From NCBI RefSeq assembly GCF_001718795.1, contig NZ_CP013435.1:3267738-3331737 (forward strand): 64,000 nucleotides of DNA, read 5' to 3'. Positions 9,487 through 16,768 of this stretch are shown here, in pieces. The notes beneath the pieces are model-generated. The model saw only the letters and a list, made by a program, of their open reading frames with translations. It made no database searches and had not been told where the DNA came from. The first letter of the stretch is position 1, and the number at the start of each line of letters is the position of its first letter. The stretch is from Burkholderia latens. GTDB lineage: Bacteria > Pseudomonadota > Gammaproteobacteria > Burkholderiales > Burkholderiaceae. The translations under genes and the position numbers were made by a program.

Positions 9487-10276
9487 CGACATCGCCGCCC
9501 AACTCAAGGGGCTCAAACTGCATGGTATGGCGAGCACCTGGCCAGAGCTGCTGGCGCAGTCGCGTCACACGGAGTTCGCCCCGGAGCGCTTCATGAAGCA
9601 ACTGCTGATGGCTGAGACGGCGGAGCGACAGGTGCGCTCGATCGCCTACCAGATGACCGCCGCTCGCTTCCCGGCTCACCGCGACCTGAAGGGCTTCGAC
9701 TTCGCGCAGGCACACGTCGACGAAGCGCTGGTTCGAGAACTCAGTGACCTGTCGTTCCTCGCAGGCGCACACAACGTCGTGTTCATCGGTGGCCCCGGCA
9801 CCGGCAAAACGCACCTCGCCTCAGCGATCGGAATTGAGGCCGTGCAGCGCCACGGCAAGCGCGTGCGTTACTTCTCGACCGTCGAGCTGACCAACGCACT
9901 GGAGCAGGAGAAGTCCATCGGAAAACAAGGCCAGATCGCCCATAAGCTGATGTACGTCGACCTGGTGATCCTCGACGAACTGGGCTACCTGCCGTTCAGC
10001 CAGACCGGTGGCGCATTGCTGTTCCACTTGCTCTCGAAGCTGTATGAACACACGAGTGTCGTGATCACCACCAACCTCAGCTTCGGCGAGTGGGCGACCG
10101 TGTTCGGGGACGCAAAGATGACGACGGCGCTGCTGGACCGCGTCACCCATCACTGCCACATCGTCGAAACGGGCAATGAATCCTGGCGCTTCAAGTCCAG
10201 TTCTGCCAAGGCGAAGACAACCAGAAAGAGAGCAGCAAAAGCAGCAGGCAGTGAGGAGTTATCCACACCGGAATAG
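9479..10276 (+). CDS. istB: IS21-family helper ATPase IstB
   Basis: The 265-aa DnaC-like AAA+ ATPase has Walker [10 protein letters not shown] at 104-112 and Walker [12 protein letters not shown]. It assists IstA in target selection and strand transfer. A lysine/arginine-rich C-terminal tail is normal for the family. It is intact and overlaps the end of istA by 8 bp. Confidence 0.93.
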   Translation: MSNDIAAQLKGLKLHGMASTWPELLAQSRHTEFAPERFMKQLLMAETAERQVRSIAYQMTAARFPAHRDLKGFDFAQAHVDEALVRELSDLSFLAGAHNVVFIGGPGTGKTHLASAIGIEAVQRHGKRVRYFSTVELTNALEQEKSIGKQGQIAHKLMYVDLVILDELGYLPFSQTGGALLFHLLSKLYEHTSVVITTNLSFGEWATVFGDAKMTTALLDRVTHHCHIVETGNESWRFKSSSAKAKTTRKRAAKAAGSEELSTPE

Positions 10277-10281
10277 ATGTA

Positions 10282-11694
10282 CTACGCTGTCTCGGGGTGG
10301 GTCAGATTTAGATGAAAACGGTGGGTCAAGATTCGGTGGAAATCAACAGCCGTGGTGACCCGAGTCATCCGGTCGGTACGGTCGTGCGCACGTTGCCTGC
10401 CAGTCGTAAGATCGACCACGCCACCCGGCGTGTTGAGCAGCCACGGGTCGGCGTCCCATTCGGCGGTGGTGGCCGCATGTCGGCGATCCGATCGAGCCAG
10501 CCGTTCGACACCAGCGACCGTGCCAGAACTGGCGAGCCTGGCGGCAATCTTCGGGTTTTCTGCACGCACGGCCGTGTGACGGCACACGCTACGGATCAGA
10601 TCGGTCGCGGCCAGGGTGTCTTCGGAGCGCCAGCGTTGGCCGTCCCACATCATCCAGCGCCCCCATGCGCACACGTAGCGCCAGTCGCGGTGATAGCGAC
10701 GGGTGAAAGCCAGCGCCAAGGCGTCCTCCGTGCCCCACACGGACTCATCGCTGCCGACGGCGGACTCCTGCTCGACGTCGATGGCATAGATCTGCGCACG
10801 CGGAGCGTGGGTGAGAAAAGCCGCAAGGTCGAAACCCTCAGCCACGGCGTCTGCTGCATCCCATCCTTCTGATGCTTCCTCAGGCGGATACAGGATGTGG
10901 CAGGATTTTGCGCCCACCGTGAGGATGGCCTGCGCTGCCTGCGTGGCGTATTCCCAGCCGGGTTTGTCCCGGTCGGGCCAGATGAGCACGGCCTTATCTG
11001 CAAGTGGAGACCAGTCGGTCTTCTCGACGGGCGCGTTCGCACCGTGCATCGCCGTTGTAGCGACGATGCCTGCGTTGATCAGTGTCTGCGCGCATTTCTC
11101 GCCCTCGACCAGGACCACCTGCGAGGCGCCGACCATGCCCGGCTGGTTGTAAAGCGGGCGCGGATTGGGTGGAGACATCTTGCGACGCTTTGCATCCCAA
11201 GGCCGGAATTCCTTCTTCCGGCCTGGCGGGTCGTAGCGGTAGACGACAGCGATCAGCTGACCACTGGCATCAAGGTAGTCCCATTTCGCCGTGGCCGGGC
11301 CAAGATCATCGACCGGCGCCTCCTTCGGCGTGCGCAGTCTGGACATGGGAACGCATTGCCCGATTAGCTCTCGGGCCTGCTGCAGCACGCGCAGAAAATC
11401 CACCTGCGCATTGACACCAAGCCACGCTGCGATCAGGTCGAAAATGTCGCCACCGTCGCTAGTTGCGCGATCGGTCCACAGGCCAGTTTTCTCGCCTTCA
11501 AGCACGACCTCGAGGCTGTCGCCCGGACTGCCCAGGACGTCGCCCACGAGGAACCGGCCCCGACGTCGCTTGCCCGCGGGAAACATGATGGTCAGTACCG
11601 ATTCGAGTCGAGCCAACAATGCCGCGTGGATCTCATTTCGCCCACTCTCAGGCAACGAAGCCGATGGCTGCGCTGTATCGTTAAAGTCCAGCAT
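10282..11694 (-). CDS. phage-type primase, C-terminally truncated by IS21 element
   Basis: The frame encodes about 470 aa from the ATG at 11694, which has GAGG upstream; a longer frame to 11763 is less likely. It has a Toprim-like middle with VLVEGEK and VLIWPDRDKPG, then the start of a D5-type N-terminal region ending in a conserved TPGGVVDLTTG...DRMTRVT stretch. At 10348 it runs into the IS21 right end and stops within the element at 10282. The D5/helicase part expected after this point is missing. The first bases overlap the end of the preceding HTH gene. It is probably non-functional as a primase-helicase. Confidence 0.75.
   Translation of the reverse strand: MLDFNDTAQPSASLPESGRNEIHAALLARLESVLTIMFPAGKRRRGRFLVGDVLGSPGDSLEVVLEGEKTGLWTDRATSDGGDIFDLIAAWLGVNAQVDFLRVLQQARELIGQCVPMSRLRTPKEAPVDDLGPATAKWDYLDASGQLIAVVYRYDPPGRKKEFRPWDAKRRKMSPPNPRPLYNQPGMVGASQVVLVEGEKCAQTLINAGIVATTAMHGANAPVEKTDWSPLADKAVLIWPDRDKPGWEYATQAAQAILTVGAKSCHILYPPEEASEGWDAADAVAEGFDLAAFLTHAPRAQIYAIDVEQESAVGSDESVWGTEDALALAFTRRYHRDWRYVCAWGRWMMWDGQRWRSEDTLAATDLIRSVCRHTAVRAENPKIAARLASSGTVAGVERLARSDRRHAATTAEWDADPWLLNTPGGVVDLTTGRQRAHDRTDRMTRVTTAVDFHRILTHRFHLNLTHPETA
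10296..10348. repeat. right end of IS21 element with internal repeats
   Basis: Two GGTGGGTCA boxes (10296-10304 and 10320-10328) and the terminal GTGGAAATCAACA mirror the left end of the element. Confidence 0.8.
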
Positions 11695-11938
11695 CGACGC
11701 CCTCCTCATGCGCTGTCTGATTGATGATGGCTTGCCGCGCTTCAGCCCATGCGACCAGTTCATCGAGCTTGAAGCGCAAAAGCTTGCCGACGCGGTAATG
11801 TGGCAACTTCAGGCGTTCACGCTCGCAGGCATGCGTGAGCCAGTACATCGGCAGATTCAGACTGACCGCCGCCTCGCGTGCCGAGATCAGACGCTCACCG
11901 AGCATGGCGGCAAGCGGAGTCGAGACGTGATGATTCAT
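11681..11938 (-). CDS. helix-turn-helix (AlpA/excisionase-like) protein
   Basis: The 85-aa protein from the ATG at 11938 overlaps the nuclease stop by 4 bp. Its core (LISAREAAVSLNLPMYWLTH ... YRVGKLLRFKLDELVAWAEAR) is a winged-helix fold like excisionases and MerR-type DNA-binding modules. It likely binds DNA as a small phage regulator or replication accessory. Its stop lies inside the start of the primase gene, so it belongs to the same operon. Confidence 0.65.
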   Translation of the reverse strand: MNHHVSTPLAAMLGERLISAREAAVSLNLPMYWLTHACERERLKLPHYRVGKLLRFKLDELVAWAEARQAIINQTAHEEGVDAGL

Positions 11939-12672
11939 GGTTGCGTCCTCCAGCAGCGGTCCTGCCACGCGCACATCCGACATTCGAAGTGGGTAGGATC
12001 GTTGAAAGCGCGCGGCAAGCGTTCACCGGCATCGCTCGCGCTAATAACAGTCACAGCGCGATCAGACATGCGCTGGGCGAGCACCGCATCGAACGGAACC
12101 AGTTCGATGTACAGGTCCATCGTGTCGGCGTTGATTGCCGTGAACACGGCGGGATGCTCGTGCAGACCGAGATAGGCCTGGTAGAGCGCGACCTGTGCGG
12201 CATAGATGGGTTTGGCGACGGCGAGCCGGTGCTTGAGCAATTCGCGCCACGACTTGCCGCCGAGGCACTTGTTTTCCCAGAGCGCCGGATAGCTGACGTC
12301 GTCGGGGCCGCCTACGAGCACACCATCGATGTGCCCTTGCAGCCGGCCGTCGAGTGCCGAGAATCCAAACTGCTCGCCATCGGCCTTGCGCGTGCGCAGA
12401 TCGAATCCGGCATCACGCAGCCACGCGACCATGCAGTCCTCCATCACATGGCCACGCTCGAAGATGCGCAGCATGCGGCCCGGAACGTCGCGACCGTGAT
12501 CGACAGCAGTGCGCTCGTACTCGTACTGCAATGCACGTTCGCACGCGGCTCCCAGACGCGAGGCACCGAGATATGTGCGACTGCCCTCACGCTTGCTCGT
12601 GCGCTGCATGCCGGCATCGATCAAGGTGGTAATCCGTTCCGACAGCGTGGACGAAGAATTGAAATCCATCAT
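11935..12672 (-). CDS. RecB/Cas4-like PD-(D/E)XK nuclease with Fe-S cluster motif
   Basis: The 245-aa protein starts at the ATG at 12672, which overlaps the preceding stop (ATGATG). Catalytic candidates are D116 in GHIDG and E133-N-K135 in the ENK motif. A cysteine at about 44 and a C-terminal CxxCx5C (about 231, 234, 240) match the four-cysteine iron-sulfur pattern of Cas4, AddB and related phage exonucleases. It would process DNA ends to single strands for the annealase/SSB encoded upstream. It is part of a tightly overlapping operon. Confidence 0.78.
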   Translation of the reverse strand: MMDFNSSSTLSERITTLIDAGMQRTSKREGSRTYLGASRLGAACERALQYEYERTAVDHGRDVPGRMLRIFERGHVMEDCMVAWLRDAGFDLRTRKADGEQFGFSALDGRLQGHIDGVLVGGPDDVSYPALWENKCLGGKSWRELLKHRLAVAKPIYAAQVALYQAYLGLHEHPAVFTAINADTMDLYIELVPFDAVLAQRMSDRAVTVISASDAGERLPRAFNDPTHFECRMCAWQDRCWRTQP

Positions 12673-13133
12673 TGCGCGACCTCCCACGGCAGGTCGTCTG
12701 CCATATCGGCAAACGGATCGCGCGGTGGCGTCGTTCTGCGCACGGTGGACTGGCGCGTCGCCTCGTGGTGCGAGACCATCTGTTCCGTCCAGCAGGTGAC
12801 GATCGCGTCAATCACACGCAGGGCTTCTTCCTCGGCATACGCGCCAAGGGGCTTGTCGAAACCAATCTCGCCAGCGGCTTCGCCGAAGGCCTTGAGGCAC
12901 CGCTTCATTGCGGCGCATTCGACTTCAGTCGGATCAATCATCGTGTTCTCCGCAAGGGTTGCGCCGCCGTCCAGGGCACGAAGCCTGGTGCCGTACAACG
13001 CATGGAAGGCGTCCTGGCAGCGTCGCGAGCAGAACGCCCAGTCAATCGGGTAGCGCCGGGGATTGCCGATACCGTGACGGGTATCGGCATGCGTGAGTCC
13101 CCGGGCCTGACGGGTGCAGACCCAGCATTTCAT
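12669..13133 (-). CDS. DUF6511-like phage protein with N-terminal cysteine pairs
   Basis: The 154-aa protein begins MKCWVC and has a second Cys pair in FCSRRCQ (about 35-39), consistent with a small zinc site. The rest is helical, with a conserved-looking MIDPTEVECAAM stretch near 65-76. I recognise it only as a phage-replication-module protein resembling DUF6511; its function is unknown. It is translationally coupled to the nuclease gene. Confidence 0.6.
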   Translation of the reverse strand: MKCWVCTRQARGLTHADTRHGIGNPRRYPIDWAFCSRRCQDAFHALYGTRLRALDGGATLAENTMIDPTEVECAAMKRCLKAFGEAAGEIGFDKPLGAYAEEEALRVIDAIVTCWTEQMVSHHEATRQSTVRRTTPPRDPFADMADDLPWEVAQ

Positions 13134-13147
13134 TGGGGATCTCCGCG

Positions 13148-13774
13148 TCAGGCCCAGGCAGGTTTGCCCGCCGGTGCCGGTCGGGTCGTGGTCGGCGCGG
13201 GACGGAAAGTTGGCGCGGTCTGTGCCGGAGCACCAGACTGGCCGCCGGAGCCCGAAGGCTTCACGGCACTCCCCATGAATGCGGGGTAGTCGGCGTGATC
13301 CGGTTCGACCGCCATGCGCACGACGTTGCGGTCATCGCCGCGCGCATCCTTCTCGATGTCCACGCGCACGATGAACTCAATGCCATCGAGATCGGCGAAG
13401 CCCTCGATGCGGCGGGCAGCCGATGCCTGCGGACTGTTGTCCTGCGGATGGACGTGACGAGCGCTGTTGAGAATTGCGCGGATGAAGCTGCGCCCCATCT
13501 GCCCCCAGGTCGGCCCCTTGCGGGAGTGGAGGCCGATGTTCGTCCACATCTTGCGTTTGGCATACGGGCCGTCGGTCACGACAAATTCACAGGCCAGATA
13601 GACTGAGCCCGTCTCGAACGATTCGGTCGCGTACCCGCCAGTCCAGCCCTGCTCGGGATCATCATGGCCACCGGGCTTGATGGTCATGCGAACCGGTACG
13701 ACGGTGCCCTTCGGGATCAGCTCAAAACCAGCGTGCTGGGCGTCGGCATCGTTGAAGTCGTTCCATTGGGACAT
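13148..13774 (-). CDS. SSB-like (DUF669-type) phage protein
   Basis: The 208-aa protein from the ATG at 13774 has a beta-rich N-terminal part with the pattern PKGTVVPVRMTIKPGG, typical of phage single-strand-binding DUF669-like proteins. A Pro/Ala/Thr-rich, low-complexity C-terminal tail follows (about 165-208), as in many SSBs. It lies directly after the RecA-like ATPase, a common phage pairing of annealase and SSB. Single-strand binding is inferred. Confidence 0.65.
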   Translation of the reverse strand: MSQWNDFNDADAQHAGFELIPKGTVVPVRMTIKPGGHDDPEQGWTGGYATESFETGSVYLACEFVVTDGPYAKRKMWTNIGLHSRKGPTWGQMGRSFIRAILNSARHVHPQDNSPQASAARRIEGFADLDGIEFIVRVDIEKDARGDDRNVVRMAVEPDHADYPAFMGSAVKPSGSGGQSGAPAQTAPTFRPAPTTTRPAPAGKPAWA

Positions 13775-13776
13775 GA

Positions 13777-14598
13777 TCAGTTCCTCGTCGTCGGGGATTG
13801 GGTCGCTGCGGCTGCGCATTTGCGGATCAGCGCGTGGAGATCGGGCGGCTCGAGCAGGTCGAGCTGACCAGAGCGATCCTTGGCCGGATAGCCGTAAGGG
13901 TTGAGCGTGTGGGTGACGAATGCGCGATAGGAGGTGCCGTCGTCGGCCTTGATCTCGGCGAGCGTGACGACCTCGTCGACGATGCCGGGCAGCTCGGCGG
14001 CAGTCTTCGAGCCTTCGATCTGCGGGGTGAACACCTTGCGGTTGAAATCGTCGACGCGCTCGTCGAGAATCGCGACGAACACGACGTTCTTGCCGCGTGC
14101 ATGCTGCAGGTGGGTCAGTGCCGCGAGCATTTCGGTGCCGAGCAAGCCATAGGCCCCACGCATGTCGGGCTTGCCCGTGCGATCGGACACGGCCTGCGGC
14201 TGGGTTCTGGACCAGACCAGTGCCAGGCGCGCGAGCACCGTGATGCTGTCGACGAAGTACGTGTCGTAGCGCGTCAATTGCGCCGGATCGCCGAAGCGTT
14301 CGCATACGTGGTGGAAATGCGCGTCCGAGAACGGCACCTCCGGTGGCAGGGCCGGGTTGGGGCCTGCGAGGAACACGACGAGATCGCGGAATTCCGGCCA
14401 GGTAGCCGGGCGCATGCAGTCGCCTTGCCAGTCGCGCACTGCGAGGTCACCCGCCTCGAGATCGACGAACAGGGTGGTGGCCTCGGGCAGCGTCCGGAGC
14501 AGGCTCGTCTTGCCGATACCGCTCTTGCCGAGCACGGCGATCTTGACGCCCTGGCGCTCGGCTAGCCGCTGGTCAGCGGTGATGATGGGAAGCGCCAT
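13777..14598 (-). CDS. phage RecA-like ATPase (AAA_24/Sak4-like)
   Basis: The 273-aa protein has Walker A GKSGIGKT at 24-31 and a Walker B-like DTYFVDSITV near 116-125, in the compact layout of AAA_24/Sak4 single-strand annealing ATPases. I place the start at the ATG at 14598, which overlaps the antirepressor stop (TAATG); the longer upstream frame is unrelated. It sits between the antirepressor and the SSB-like protein, matching a phage recombination module. Fold is likely; annealase activity is inferred. Confidence 0.75.
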   Translation of the reverse strand: MALPIITADQRLAERQGVKIAVLGKSGIGKTSLLRTLPEATTLFVDLEAGDLAVRDWQGDCMRPATWPEFRDLVVFLAGPNPALPPEVPFSDAHFHHVCERFGDPAQLTRYDTYFVDSITVLARLALVWSRTQPQAVSDRTGKPDMRGAYGLLGTEMLAALTHLQHARGKNVVFVAILDERVDDFNRKVFTPQIEGSKTAAELPGIVDEVVTLAEIKADDGTSYRAFVTHTLNPYGYPAKDRSGQLDLLEPPDLHALIRKCAAAATQSPTTRN

Positions 14599-15350
14599 TA
14601 CGCGGCCTCCTTCAGCAGATCCGCGACTGCCGGATTCCAGAGAATCTGGTAGCCCGAGTGACCGTTGCGCGAATACGGCATGGCCTCGGCCCACGCTTCG
14701 CCAGCCGAGGTGAGCTCCCACTCGTCGCGGTCATTGCGCATCTGCAGGCCGTGACGTGCGAGGCGCTGGTTGGCGGCTTTCGCCGAGATGCACAGAAGCT
14801 GGCCAACCTGCGTGGCGTTGAGCGAGCAGATGGGCGCATCCGCAGCGGGCAACGCGCGGCGCAGCGTTTCGACGGCGATACCGGTGTTCTCGTGGATACA
14901 GGTCAGCGTTGCAGCCATCGCAATGCCGGCCTTGACGCCAGGCACCTTCGCTACGGCCTCGCCGATTAGCAGGATCGACGACACGCGGTCCTGGGTCGGT
15001 GCGGGCAGGCTGGCGACGGCGTTGTAGCTGCCGGTCTTGCGGATCGCTGGCAGCACCTCGCTCGTGACCCAGCGCTTGAAGCGTTTTGCCGCGTCCTTTG
15101 TGCTGCCGATGATCAGGGCATACAACCCCGATTCGTTGACGTGGTTGGTACGTTGCGAGCGACCGATAGCATCGATGGTGTCCAATTTCTGGACATCATC
15201 GTCATCGACATGAGATTCCACAGCTTGGCGCGGATTGCCGAACTCGAGCACGGCGCACACATCGTTGGCGTTGAACCACGGCTGGCCAGCGTCGTCGACA
15301 TGGACGCGCACTGCGTGGGCTTCGAATTCGAACGGAAGGATATTCGTCAT
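14598..15350 (-). CDS. phage antirepressor, Bro-N domain
   Basis: The 250-aa protein has a typical Bro-N domain (about residues 8-110) with WFNANDVCAVLEFGNPRQAV and the SGLYALIIGSTKDAAKRFKRWVTSEVLPAIRK block. A second DNA-binding domain follows (about 170-245). Such proteins counter phage repressors or respond to host state. It is part of the overlapping minus-strand operon. Confidence 0.85.
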   Translation of the reverse strand: MTNILPFEFEAHAVRVHVDDAGQPWFNANDVCAVLEFGNPRQAVESHVDDDDVQKLDTIDAIGRSQRTNHVNESGLYALIIGSTKDAAKRFKRWVTSEVLPAIRKTGSYNAVASLPAPTQDRVSSILLIGEAVAKVPGVKAGIAMAATLTCIHENTGIAVETLRRALPAADAPICSLNATQVGQLLCISAKAANQRLARHGLQMRNDRDEWELTSAGEAWAEAMPYSRNGHSGYQILWNPAVADLLKEAA

Positions 15351-15352
15351 GG

Positions 15353-15838
15353 TCAGGCTCCCATGTCGTTGAGGAGGGCCAGGCGGAAAGTCGGCTTACC
15401 GGGTTTGGTGGTACGCGCCGACGCAAACTGCTCGCGCAATGCCGGCGGCCAGTTCGAGAAGCGTGATTCGGGAATCGACAGCTCAACGTCGACGTAGTCC
15501 TCGGCTCGCTCACCGGCAGCCGTGATGCGTGCGGCCATCTTGGACAGGCCTTCCTGGTCCCAGGACACGCGGCGCGGCAGTTCGAACGTGATGCGCAGCG
15601 CCCCGTCGGACACGTGCGTGGTGCCGAAGTCGCGACCGGAGTCACGCAGGGCTGCGCGAGCCTGTTCGCCGTAAGCGGCATCGAGCGCCGCGTCGAACTT
15701 CGCGCGGGCCGATTTCAGCCATTCGCTGGCTTCGGCGAGGTTGCGGTGGATTTCGGCTTTCTGGGCCGCAGGAAGCGTCGCGAGCTGGGCCACGGACATG
15801 GCCGCGAGGTCGGCGGGGAAGATCGTCATATCGGTCAT
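15353..15838 (-). CDS. hypothetical phage protein, 161 aa
   Basis: The start at 15838 (MTDMTIF) is favoured because GGAG lies six bases upstream; an ATG at 15850 overlaps the previous stop. The protein is soluble and helical at the N-terminus (about 20-70) and then mixed. No motif is recognised. It sits second in the phage-derived operon, between the AlpA-like protein and the antirepressor. Confidence 0.6.
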   Translation of the reverse strand: MTDMTIFPADLAAMSVAQLATLPAAQKAEIHRNLAEASEWLKSARAKFDAALDAAYGEQARAALRDSGRDFGTTHVSDGALRITFELPRRVSWDQEGLSKMAARITAAGERAEDYVDVELSIPESRFSNWPPALREQFASARTTKPGKPTFRLALLNDMGA

Positions 15839-15849
15839 GGCGAACTCCA

Positions 15850-16110
15850 TTAGCGAACCACGCGCCCGGAGGTCGAGTCGTGCAGTGCGCCACGCTCGAA
15901 CTCGAGGATCGCGTCGAGCGGATAGCTCACGCGCTTGGAGAGCTTCAGGTACTTCGGCCCGCGCCCTTCGCTGCGCCAACGTTGCAGCGTCTTGGGGCTG
16001 ATGCCCCAGCGCTGCGCGAGCTCGTTTTCGCTGAGCACCCGGCGATCGCCGGGGGAAAAGATCGCCTCGTGGTGCGACCGGGTAACACCGTCTGTCATCG
16101 TCGTCATCAA
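15850..16110 (-). CDS. AlpA/MerR-type helix-turn-helix protein
   Basis: The 86-aa protein has a clean ribosome-binding site (AGGAG) before the ATG at 16110. Its core LSENELAQRWGISPKTLQRW ... KYLKLSKRVSYPLDAILEFE is the winged-helix fold used by AlpA-type activators and excisionases. It is first in the operon downstream of the repeated GGCGAACC sites and is a candidate to bind them (inference). Confidence 0.75.
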   Translation of the reverse strand: MMTTMTDGVTRSHHEAIFSPGDRRVLSENELAQRWGISPKTLQRWRSEGRGPKYLKLSKRVSYPLDAILEFERGALHDSTSGRVVR

Positions 16111-16157
16111 AGTCTCCTGTGACGCTGTTGAGGAACAGGTGTCATTTCAGGATTTCG

Positions 16158-16215
16158 ATGGCGAACCTTTAAGGGAACCATTGGCGAACCACGCGGAAAC
16201 TTCTGGTTCGCCAAT
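16158..16215. promoter_or_regulatory. triple GGCGAACC operator upstream of phage-type operon
   Basis: A perfect 12-bp inverted repeat, ATTGGCGAACCA at 16180-16191 and TGGTTCGCCAAT at 16204-16215 with a 12-bp spacer, is accompanied by a third half-site ATGGCGAACC at 16158-16167. It lies just upstream of the operon starting at 16110. It is not followed by a T-run, so a regulator-binding site is more likely than a terminator. It could alternatively be a recombinase site. Confidence 0.6.
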
Positions 16216-16225
16216 CCGCCAGGTC

Positions 16226-16252
16226 AAAAAAATGGCGAGCACTGCGCTCGCC
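16226..16252 (-). terminator. rho-independent terminator of recombinase operon
   Basis: On the minus strand GGCGAGC pairs with GCTCGCC across a 5-base loop and is followed by A then seven T residues. It lies 25 bp beyond the stop of the 163-aa gene and separates the recombinase operon from the replication operon. Confidence 0.75.
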
Positions 16253-16276
16253 GTCGGGAAAAATGGTGCTGGAAAT

Positions 16277-16768
16277 TCAGACTGGACGTTCGGGGAATCC
16301 GAGCAGCCGGCGCTGCTCGGCCCAGTCTCGGGGTAGCAATGCTGCGCGGCCGCGCAGCGCGTGAAGATCCAGTTGGCGCGGTTGCCGTCCGTCGAAAATC
16401 GCCTCAATGATGTCGGGCGCAAGCAGCGTCAGGCGCAGCACCTCGGCCACCCAGCCGGGCTCGAGCTTCAACGTCCGCGCCAGCTCCGTGGCCGTCGCAT
16501 AATGGCCCTGCTCGATCTGCCGCTTCCAGTAGAAAGCCTTGCCGAGCATGCGAATCATCGGCAGGTCGATTCCGCCGCCCGTTGTCGCGGAGTGCTCACC
16601 CGGTGGCGGGATCAGCAGCTTACGGTTGTGCCGTCGTTTCACGGACAGCGCTACGGTCGTGACGCGCTGCGTGCCGTCGTAATAGCTGCGAGAACCGCCG
16701 GCCACCTCGACGCGGATCGTGCGCGGATCCGGCGGCAGACACTTCGCGCCCATGGTCTCGCGCTTCAT
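16277..16768 (-). CDS. recombinase-associated helix-turn-helix protein
   Basis: The 163-aa protein contains a helix-turn-helix of ParB/KorB flavour (about 90-125, ATATELARTLKLEPGWVAEVLRLT). It ends in the DWAEQRRLLGF motif seen in proteins encoded next to large serine recombinases. It overlaps the recombinase stop by 4 bp (ATGA). It is likely a DNA-binding accessory factor of that recombinase (inference from context). Confidence 0.68.
   Translation of the reverse strand: MKRETMGAKCLPPDPRTIRVEVAGGSRSYYDGTQRVTTVALSVKRRHNRKLLIPPPGEHSATTGGGIDLPMIRMLGKAFYWKRQIEQGHYATATELARTLKLEPGWVAEVLRLTLLAPDIIEAIFDGRQPRQLDLHALRGRAALLPRDWAEQRRLLGFPERPV

Larger units (their letters stand above)
7867..10348 (+). 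mobile_element. IS21-family insertion sequence, complete
   Basis: The element is 2482 bp. It begins TGTTGATGTCCAC and, read from the other strand, ends TGTTGATTTCCAC. Each end also has two copies of a TGACCCAC box, the multiple transposase-binding sites typical of IS21 elements. It carries istA and istB overlapping by 8 bp. The bases on the two sides (ATGGCG before, GCCGTG after) show no direct repeat, and both flanking genes are broken: a parB-like gene on the left and a phage primase on the right. This suggests that DNA once between two IS copies was deleted. Confidence 0.9.
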
